Below, one piece after another: positions 6,583 to 11,704 of a stretch of 11,704 nucleotides of DNA. Source of the DNA: Acidobacteriota bacterium (GTDB lineage: Bacteria; Acidobacteriota; Polarisedimenticolia; Polarisedimenticolales; Polarisedimenticolaceae); the NCBI GenBank assembly GCA_011773795.1, contig WVWW01000209.1, positions 11,087 through 22,790 of the forward strand. Reading direction: 5' to 3'. Made by a program: the position numbers and the translations under genes. The notes under the pieces were generated by a model. The model had not been told where the DNA came from and ran no database searches. It saw only the letters and a list, made by a program, of their open reading frames with translations. How positions within the stretch are numbered: the stretch's first letter is position 1; the number at the start of each line of letters is the position of its first letter.

Positions 6583-8235
6583 ATGACGATGAATGCGACG
6601 AAAGACATGAAGATCAACCTGCGGGGCGAGGAGCTGCTCCACGACCCGACGCTGAACAAGGGGACGGCCTTCACCGAGGCCGAGCGCGAGGCGCTGGGGA
6701 TCCACGGTCTGTTGCCGCCCCGCGTGTGCACGCAGGGCGAGCAGGTCCGGCGCGTGATGGAGAACTACCACTCCAAGCCGAACGACATGGAGAAATTCGT
6801 CTACCTGACGGCGCTGCACGACCGCAACGAGACGCTCTACTTCCGCGTGCTGATGGACAACATGGAAGAGATGATGCCGATCGTCTACACCCCGACCGTA
6901 GGCAAGGCGTGTCAGTCGTACGGGCACATCTTTCGTCGTGCCCGCGGCATGTTCATCTCGAAGTGGGACCGAGGACGCATCCGGCAGGTGCTGCGAAACT
7001 GGCCCGCACCGGAAGTCGGAGTCATCGTCGTCACCGACGGCGAGCGCATCCTCGGTCTCGGCGACCTCGGCGCCAACGGGATGGGCATCCCGATCGGGAA
7101 GCTCTCCCTGTACACGGCATGCGCGGGGGTCCCTCCGACGCAGTGCTTGCCGATCACACTCGACGTGGGCACGGAAAACACCGATCTGATCGAGGATCCG
7201 CTGTACCTCGGGATCTCCCAACCGCGACTTCGCGGCGAGGAGTACGACGAGTTCATCGATGAGTTCGTGACGGCCGTGCAGGAGGTCTTCCCGCACGCCG
7301 TCCTGCAGTTCGAGGATTTCGCCAACGTCAACGCGTTCCGCCTGCTGCGGAAGTACCGCGACCGGGTCTGCACGTTCAACGACGACATCCAGGGAACGGG
7401 CGCCGTCACGCTGGCAGGTCTGCTGTCGGCGGCCCGGATCACCGGGACCCCGCTGCACGAGCAGAAGGTTCTCTTCGTCGGAGCCGGGGAGGCCGGGATC
7501 GGGATTGCCGATACGATCGTCGCCGCGATGATGGAGGAAGGACTACGGCGCCACGAGGCGATGTCGCGCTGTTGGTTCTTGGACTCGAAAGGGCTGGTCG
7601 TGCGCGATCGACCCGGGCTCGAGTCGCACAAGAAGCCCTACGCCCAGGCCCACGAGCCGGTCGCCGACCTGAAATCCGTCATCGAGGAAATCCGGCCGAC
7701 GGCGATCATCGGTGTCTCCGGCAGGCCGCAGACCTTCACGCGGGAGATCCTCTCGACGATGGCGGCCATCCGGGAACGACCGATCGTCTTCGCGCTTTCC
7801 AACCCGACGTCCAAGTCGGAGTGCACGGCGACGCAGGCCTATCGCTGGACCGCGGGACGGGCCGTGTTTGCCAGCGGGAGCCCGTTTCCGGCGGTCGAGT
7901 TCGATAACCGCGTGTTCGTTCCGGGACAGGGCAACAACGCCTACATCTTCCCCGGTGTCGGCCTGGGGGTCATCGCCAGCAGGGCACGGCGCGTGACCGA
8001 CGAGATGTTCCTGGCCGCGGCCCGGGCGCTGGCGGACGCGACCAGCGAGCACGATCTGGCACTCGGACGCGTCTACCCACCGCTCAGGCGCATCCGCGAG
8101 GTCTCCGCATCGATCGCGACGGCGGTCGCCCGCGTGGCTTACGCGCGCGATCTGGCGGGCGGGCCGGAGCCCGCCGACCTCGAACGCCACGTCCGCGAGG
8201 GGATGTACGAGCCGGTTTACCGGCGCTACGTCTGA
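6583..8235 (+). CDS. Malic enzyme, long type, predicted NADP-dependent
   Basis: A 550-residue oxidative-decarboxylating malate dehydrogenase (malate to pyruvate, CO2 and reduced nicotinamide cofactor), cytosolic. It belongs to the long, eukaryote-like class. The N-terminal part reads LNKGTAFTEAEREALGIHGLLPP. Active-site residues are Tyr102 (VYTPTVG), Lys173 (IPIGK), metal ligands Glu244-Asp245 (FED) and Asp268 (FNDDIQGTG). The Rossmann loop is GAGEAGIG. Later blocks are ALSNPTSKSECTA, FASGSPFPAV and VPGQGNNAYIFPG. Residues Ser335, Lys336 and Lys351 fall exactly where NADP-type malic enzymes carry their 2'-phosphate-binding residues. The frame is open back to a TTG at 6514 preceded by GGGAG, but that would add a basic 23-residue head unlike the family, so the ATG at 6583 is preferred. 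Probably cotranscribed with the permease gene downstream. Confidence 0.94.
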   Translation: MTMNATKDMKINLRGEELLHDPTLNKGTAFTEAEREALGIHGLLPPRVCTQGEQVRRVMENYHSKPNDMEKFVYLTALHDRNETLYFRVLMDNMEEMMPIVYTPTVGKACQSYGHIFRRARGMFISKWDRGRIRQVLRNWPAPEVGVIVVTDGERILGLGDLGANGMGIPIGKLSLYTACAGVPPTQCLPITLDVGTENTDLIEDPLYLGISQPRLRGEEYDEFIDEFVTAVQEVFPHAVLQFEDFANVNAFRLLRKYRDRVCTFNDDIQGTGAVTLAGLLSAARITGTPLHEQKVLFVGAGEAGIGIADTIVAAMMEEGLRRHEAMSRCWFLDSKGLVVRDRPGLESHKKPYAQAHEPVADLKSVIEEIRPTAIIGVSGRPQTFTREILSTMAAIRERPIVFALSNPTSKSECTATQAYRWTAGRAVFASGSPFPAVEFDNRVFVPGQGNNAYIFPGVGLGVIASRARRVTDEMFLAAARALADATSEHDLALGRVYPPLRRIREVSASIATAVARVAYARDLAGGPEPADLERHVREGMYEPVYRRYV

Positions 8236-8256
8236 CGTCGTGTAGACTCCGGGGCC

Positions 8257-10032
8257 ATGTCGTCCGACCAGGTATTCCTGCTCGTTCTTCTCGCCGCCGT
8301 CTTCGCGATGCTCCTCTGGGGGCGCATCCGCTACGACATCGTGGCCTTCGGCGCCCTGGTCGTCGCCTACCTCGGCGGCGTCGTCCCGAAAGACGAGGTC
8401 TTTGCCGGTTTCGGGCACCCCGCCACCGTGATCATCGCGCTGGTGCTCATCGTCAGCCGTGGTCTGTTCCGGTCCGGCGTGATCGAGGTGATCGCGCGTC
8501 ACCTGGTGGATGCCTCGCGCCGGGTGGGCCTGCACATCGCCGTCATGTCGGCGATCGCCGCCGCGCTGTCGGCGGTCATGAACAACGTCGCCGCGCTGGC
8601 GCTGCTCATGCCGGTCGACCTGCAGGCGGCGGCGAAGGCCAAGCGCAGCCCGGCGCTGACCCTGATGCCGCTGTCGTTCGCCTCGATCCTCGGCGGCATG
8701 GTGACGCTGATCGGCACGCCGCCGAACGTGGTCATCGCGACCTTCCGCGAGCAGGCGCTGGGAGCCGCCTACACGATGTTCGACTTCGCGCCGGTCGGCC
8801 TGGTCGTCGCGCTGGCTGGCGTGGCCTACGTGGCGGCGATCGGCTGGCGCCTGATCCCGGTCGAGCGTCGCGGGCACGACACGACGGCCGAGCTGCGGGA
8901 TCTCCGCGGGTACATCGCCGAGGGCACGGTGCAGGAGAAATCGAAGGCGATCGACCAGCGGCTTCGCGACCTGCAGAACATCGCGGACGAGGACGACATC
9001 AACCTGCTCGGCCTGGTGCGCAACGGCAAGCGGTTGCCGGGCGCGGCTCGCGACCGGGTCATCCGCGTCGGGGACGTGGTCGTCATGGAAGGCGCGCCGC
9101 AGGCGATCGAGCAGTTCCTGGCCTCCGCGGGCCTCGAGTACGCCGGTGCGGAGAAGCACGGCGGGATCGCCGGCGAGACGCTCGATCTCGTCGAGGTGGT
9201 GGCCCCCGAGGGCGCCCGCATCGTCGGCCGTTCGGCGCTCGACGTGCGCCTGCTCTACCGCAACGGTGTGACGCTGCTGGGGGTCTCGCGCCGGGGGCGC
9301 AGGTTCCGCGAGCGCGTGCGGCAGCTGCGCATCGAGGCCGGGGACATCCTCTTGTTACTCGGACCCGCACAACGGCTCGCCGATGTCATCGCCTGGCTCG
9401 GCTGCCTGCCCCTGGCCGACCGGGGCATCCAGGTACTGCAGCGCAGCAAGGCGTGGGTCGCCGTCCTGGCCTTCGCCGCTGCCGTCACCCTGGCGAGCGT
9501 CGACCTCGTCTACCTACCCGTGGCCCTCGGGGCCGTCGTCGCGGTGTACGTGTTGTTGCGCATCGTTCCGCCCCGGCAGCTCTACGATTCCATCGAGTGG
9601 CCCGTGATCGTCCTGCTCGGCTGCCTGATCCCCATCGGCGGCGCCCTGGAGACGAGCGGAGGAACGGCGCTCATCGCGGAGACGATCGTCGTCTGGTGTG
9701 AGGGCCTGCCGGTCGTCGTCGTGCTCGGCGCCCTGATGATCGTGACGATGACGCTGTCCGACGTGCTCAACAACGTCGCGACCGCGCTGATCGCGGCGCC
9801 CATCGGAGTCGACGTCGCGCGTCAGCTCGGAGTCAGCCCCGACCCCTTCCTGATGGCCGTCGCCGTGGCCGCCTCGTGCGCCTTCCTGACCCCGATCGGG
9901 CACAAGAACAACACGATCATCATGGGGCCGGGCGGCTACAAGTTCGGCGACTACTGGCGCATGGGGCTGCCGCTCGAGATCCTGGTCGTCGCGGTCGGCC
10001 TACCCGTGATCCTGCGCTTCTGGCCGCTCTAA
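8257..10032 (+). CDS. SLC13/DASS-type permease with two RCK_C (TrkA-C) domains
   Basis: A 591-residue inner-membrane transporter of the ion-transporter superfamily that includes SLC13/DASS, SAC1 and ArsB. The first membrane half carries MNNVAALALLMPV (from residue 108) and the substrate-loop motif LIGTPPNVV (151-159). The second half carries the inverted-repeat counterparts SDVLNNVATA (501-510) and LTPIGHKNN (544-552). Between them, about residues 215-387 form two cytoplasmic RCK_C domains, typified by DRVIRVGDVVVMEG and LRIEAGDILLLLG. Such domains bind small ligands and gate or regulate transport in related proteins. Relatives carry sulfate or di- and tricarboxylates with sodium; substrate cannot be read directly. 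Location 21 nt after the malic enzyme gene makes malate or another C4-dicarboxylate a reasonable inference. No strong Shine-Dalgarno precedes the ATG, which also fits coupling to the upstream gene. The stop overlaps the convergent DUF4199 stop. Confidence 0.9.
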   Translation: MSSDQVFLLVLLAAVFAMLLWGRIRYDIVAFGALVVAYLGGVVPKDEVFAGFGHPATVIIALVLIVSRGLFRSGVIEVIARHLVDASRRVGLHIAVMSAIAAALSAVMNNVAALALLMPVDLQAAAKAKRSPALTLMPLSFASILGGMVTLIGTPPNVVIATFREQALGAAYTMFDFAPVGLVVALAGVAYVAAIGWRLIPVERRGHDTTAELRDLRGYIAEGTVQEKSKAIDQRLRDLQNIADEDDINLLGLVRNGKRLPGAARDRVIRVGDVVVMEGAPQAIEQFLASAGLEYAGAEKHGGIAGETLDLVEVVAPEGARIVGRSALDVRLLYRNGVTLLGVSRRGRRFRERVRQLRIEAGDILLLLGPAQRLADVIAWLGCLPLADRGIQVLQRSKAWVAVLAFAAAVTLASVDLVYLPVALGAVVAVYVLLRIVPPRQLYDSIEWPVIVLLGCLIPIGGALETSGGTALIAETIVVWCEGLPVVVVLGALMIVTMTLSDVLNNVATALIAAPIGVDVARQLGVSPDPFLMAVAVAASCAFLTPIGHKNNTIIMGPGGYKFGDYWRMGLPLEILVVAVGLPVILRFWPL

Positions 10033-10508
10033 GCCTTCTTGCGCTTGAAGATCGCGACGATCGCGCCGACGATCAGACAGGTGAAGAACGTCCCGACCGT
10101 GCCCTGCAGCGAGGAACGCACCGGCGTGACCGCCTCGATCTGGGCGATCTGCGCTTCCATCCGCTCCTCCGGCAGGTTCCCCTGCTCGAGCCCGGCGATC
10201 TGCGCGGTCTTGACCTCCTCGAGATAATTCGGGAACACGGTGAGCAACAGCATCGAGCCGGCGAAGACCAGCACGCCGCCGATCAGCCCGATCAGCGCTG
10301 CGTTCCCGAGCTGCCGCCCGTAGCCGTTCTCGCCGGCCGACTGCTTCAGCGCCCAGAACACGATCGCGACGGTCGCGCCGATAACCAGGACCAAGAATCC
10401 CGGTCCGGAAACGAGCGGGTTCTCGTGCAACCCGGTCAGGTACAGGGCCGTACTGACGAGCGCCACGAAGACGGCGATCGCCACGCTGGCTTTGAGCACG
10501 GTATTCAT
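10029..10508 (-). CDS. DUF4199-type membrane protein
   Basis: A 159-residue integral membrane protein with four predicted membrane segments, about residues 4-26, 35-56, 68-92 and 136-154. A soluble, glutamate-rich loop (about 93-130, EEVKTAQIAGLEQGNLPEER) lies between the last two, and the tail is basic (KRKKA), favouring a cytoplasmic C-terminus. The pattern and length fit the DUF4199 family, whose function is not established; that assignment is from pattern and memory. An excellent ribosome site, AGGAGGAGGT, lies five bases before the ATG, so the start is secure. Its TAG stop overlaps the TAA stop of the convergent permease gene. It is transcribed divergently from the second DUF1295 gene. 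Confidence 0.8.
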   Translation of the reverse strand: MNTVLKASVAIAVFVALVSTALYLTGLHENPLVSGPGFLVLVIGATVAIVFWALKQSAGENGYGRQLGNAALIGLIGGVLVFAGSMLLLTVFPNYLEEVKTAQIAGLEQGNLPEERMEAQIAQIEAVTPVRSSLQGTVGTFFTCLIVGAIVAIFKRKKA

Positions 10509-10628
10509 CGCTTACCTCCTCCTGGGAGGGCAGTCTATCCTGGCGGGGCACACGATCCGTGGGGGAGGGTGTGCGTTGCAGACCAACGGAGGTTTCGGCG
10601 CAATGAGCGGTCGGGACGAAGGATGGAC
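10509..10628. promoter_or_regulatory. Divergent spacer between DUF4199 and DUF1295 genes
   Basis: This spacer of 120 bases must start both genes. It holds the strong DUF4199 ribosome site (complement of about 10514-10523). It also holds an inverted repeat GCACAC (10548-10553) with GTGTGC (10569-10574), whose half-sites are 21 bases centre to centre, about two helical turns, like a dimeric operator. A GGAGGT at 10588-10593 is nine bases before an ATG at 10603 that opens only a 13-codon frame. No clear -35/-10 pair was found for either direction. Confidence 0.4.
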
Positions 10629-10644
10629 ATGCCGGCGAACCTGA
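10603..10644 (+). CDS. Possible 13-codon upstream ORF overlapping the DUF1295 start
   Basis: ATG at 10603 follows GGAGGT by nine bases and encodes MSGRDEGWTCRRT before a TGA at 10642-10644. It overlaps, in a different frame, the start codons of the DUF1295 gene at 10623 and 10629. Such an arrangement could load ribosomes for the main gene by coupling. It may equally be chance, since the peptide resembles nothing I know and the frame is very short. Confidence 0.2.
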   Translation: MSGRDEGWTCRRT

Positions 10645-11432
10645 CGATCGCGATCTATGGGTGCGCGACATTCGCCGTGGCATGCCAGGTGATCTCGATG
10701 CTCACAAAGGAACACTCCTGGGTCGACCGTCTGTGGTCCATCACCCCGGTCCTCTATGTCGTTTGGTTCGCCTTATCGGCGGGCCGCTTTGACTTGCGGC
10801 TGTTGTTGATGGCCGTTCTGGTCGCCGCCTGGGGCACGCGTCTGACCTACAACTTCGCGCGCAAGGGCGGGTATCGAAGGGGTGGTGAGGATTACCGTTG
10901 GGAGGTTCTGCGGCGGCGGATGACTCCCGGGCAGTTCGCGATCCTCAACGTCGTGTTCATCAACGGCTTCCAGCACGGCCTGCTATTGCTACTCGCGTTA
11001 CCCGCGTGGATCATGACGACGTTGCCGCCATCCGATCTGAACGTATGGGACGCGATCGCCGGCGGGTTCTTTCTGATCTTCCTGGTCGGAGAGACCATCG
11101 CCGATCAACAGCAGTGGAACTTCCATCTAAAGAAAGCGGCTGGCCACGGCGACGGTCCCGGGTTCCTGAGCACCGGACTCTTCCGTTACTCACGCCACCC
11201 GAACTTTTTTTGCGAGCAGGGCATCTGGTGGTCGTTCTACCTGTTCACCATTGCGGCGGGTTCTTCGTGGTGGAACGTCGCGTTGCTCGGTCCCGTGTTG
11301 TTGACACTCCTGTTCCACGGCTCGACCGCGTTCACCGAGTCCATCTCGGCGTCAAAGTATCCGGAATATGCGGCGTACCGGCGAAGGACGTCACGTTTGA
11401 TACCGTGGTTCCCCGCAGCGCCAAAGGCCTGA
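10629..11432 (+). CDS. Second DUF1295 / steroid 5-alpha-reductase-like membrane protein
   Basis: A multi-pass membrane protein of 267 residues from the ATG at 10629 (269 from the ATG at 10623). Hydrophobic stretches include YGCATFAVACQVISML, LWSITPVLYVVWFAL, LLLMAVLVAAWGTRL, GLLLLLALPAWIM and GFFLIFLVGETIA. The family signature is GLFRYSRHPNFFCEQGIWWSF, with RHPNFF at residues 189-194, and the C-terminus has YPEYAAYRRRTSRLIPWFP. The reaction is unknown; related enzymes act on lipid-like substrates in the membrane. AGGA lies five bases before the 10629 ATG and supports that start. It is a paralogue of the minus-strand DUF1295 protein but differs in the signature (NFFCE against NYFGD). The open frame runs back to 9876, but that part is antisense to DUF4199 and inside the permease gene. 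Confidence 0.88.
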   Translation: MPANLTIAIYGCATFAVACQVISMLTKEHSWVDRLWSITPVLYVVWFALSAGRFDLRLLLMAVLVAAWGTRLTYNFARKGGYRRGGEDYRWEVLRRRMTPGQFAILNVVFINGFQHGLLLLLALPAWIMTTLPPSDLNVWDAIAGGFFLIFLVGETIADQQQWNFHLKKAAGHGDGPGFLSTGLFRYSRHPNFFCEQGIWWSFYLFTIAAGSSWWNVALLGPVLLTLLFHGSTAFTESISASKYPEYAAYRRRTSRLIPWFPAAPKA

Positions 11433-11532
11433 ATAGCCACGCAAAAAGACAGGCTGGCCGCGACAATCAAGAAGAGCCGTTGACAACGGAGGAGCCATCG
11501 CGGTAACCAAGTAGCAAAACAAGGGGGGGGGC
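11433..11532 (+). promoter_or_regulatory. Intergenic region with consensus -35 and a G-run before the last gene
   Basis: TTGACA (11480-11485) is a perfect -35 hexamer. At 17-18 bases beyond it lie GTAACC/TAACCA, a poor -10, so a promoter for the final gene is only possible. A run of nine G (11523-11531) ends one base before the ATG at 11533 and may serve as a crude ribosome site, though it is closer than ideal. No terminator hairpin is visible after the DUF1295 gene. Confidence 0.35.
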
Positions 11533-11704
11533 ATGCATGGAAACGGCTCGAGAGCCTGCCTTTTCGCACTCTGCGTGATCGCCCTGACTGCGACATCTCC
11601 CACGAGAGCCGCCGAGATCGGCCAGGACGGGGGGATCACGTTGACGGTCTCCTTCGAGGACGCGGGTGACGACTGCGGGCAGGTACCTCCCCCGGTGGAC
11701 GACT
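11533..11704 (+). CDS. Secreted protein, N-terminal part only
   Basis: An ATG opens a frame that stays open for the remaining 57 codons to the window edge. The first 26 residues look like a Sec signal peptide: a short n-region with one arginine (MHGNGSR), a hydrophobic core (ACLFALCVIALTATS) and a TRA-A cleavage site after residue 26. The visible mature part begins AEIGQDGGITLTVSFEDAGDD, acidic with a beta-strand-like stretch, and has one cysteine. No lipobox is present, so it is probably periplasmic or exported rather than a lipoprotein. The family cannot be named from this fragment. The G-run directly before the ATG is the only ribosome-site-like sequence. Confidence 0.6.
   Translation, partial: MHGNGSRACLFALCVIALTATSPTRAAEIGQDGGITLTVSFEDAGDDCGQVPPPVDD

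Noticed and set aside
6223..7458. 411-codon minus-strand frame over the kinase 3' end and malic enzyme 5' part
   Set aside because: Shadow of two real genes, with no ribosome site or family resemblance.
7543..9159. 538-codon minus-strand frame across the malic enzyme/permease junction
   Set aside because: Antisense to two well-supported genes. The translation is low-complexity and rich in Arg, Asp, His and Gly, typical of a shadow frame.
9876..10628. Upstream extension of the second DUF1295 frame to 9876
   Set aside because: It would overlap the end of the permease gene and run antisense through DUF4199. The extra residues are hydrophilic, Arg/Asp-rich and unlike the family.

Overview
The window comes from a GC-rich bacterium (roughly two thirds G+C by eye). 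Three things point towards an Acidobacteriota-like or similar soil or marine phylum rather than a model proteobacterium: a eukaryotic-type Ser/Thr kinase fused to a TolB-like domain and tetratricopeptide repeats, a small membrane-anchored cytochrome c, and frequent GTG/TTG starts. The phylum is inferred from gene style only. No rRNA, tRNA, CRISPR array or insertion sequence is visible.

Left third (1-3290, minus strand): a tightly packed operon read right to left. It encodes an SRPBCC ligand-binding protein, a DUF1295 membrane enzyme, an atypical SDR with a C-terminal DUF2867 domain (E. coli YbjT-like), a DUF427 protein, and possibly the first 18 codons of a fifth gene that leaves the window. 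Junctions are GTGA, a 1-nt gap, TGATG, and a 20-nt gap. The first three starts are judged to be TTG, GTG and GTG. The family content suggests membrane-lipid or small-hydrophobic-ligand chemistry, which is inference. The roughly 290-nt leader (3291-3584) holds a perfect 15-bp stem, a 7-bp stem and a 16-bp palindrome, and it separates this operon from a divergent one.

Middle (3585-6404, plus strand): a membrane-anchored mono-heme cytochrome c resembling the C-terminal domain of cytochrome c oxidase subunit II, then a 720-residue soluble kinase-TolB-TPR signalling protein.

Right of centre (6583-10032, plus strand): a malic enzyme of the long, eukaryote/plant-like class and, 21 nt downstream, an SLC13/DASS-type permease with two RCK_C (TrkA-C) domains. 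Together they look like a carboxylate uptake and decarboxylation unit. The cofactor-site residues of the malic enzyme match those of NADP-dependent enzymes.

Right end: a convergent DUF4199 membrane protein (minus) whose stop codon overlaps the permease stop, a second DUF1295 membrane enzyme (plus) paralogous to the one in the left operon, and the start of a secreted protein cut by the window edge and preceded by a run of nine G. No wholly new system is evident. The parts most worth following are the structured leader and the lipid-type operon behind it, the NADP-type malic enzyme with its transporter, and the detached oxidase-type cytochrome.
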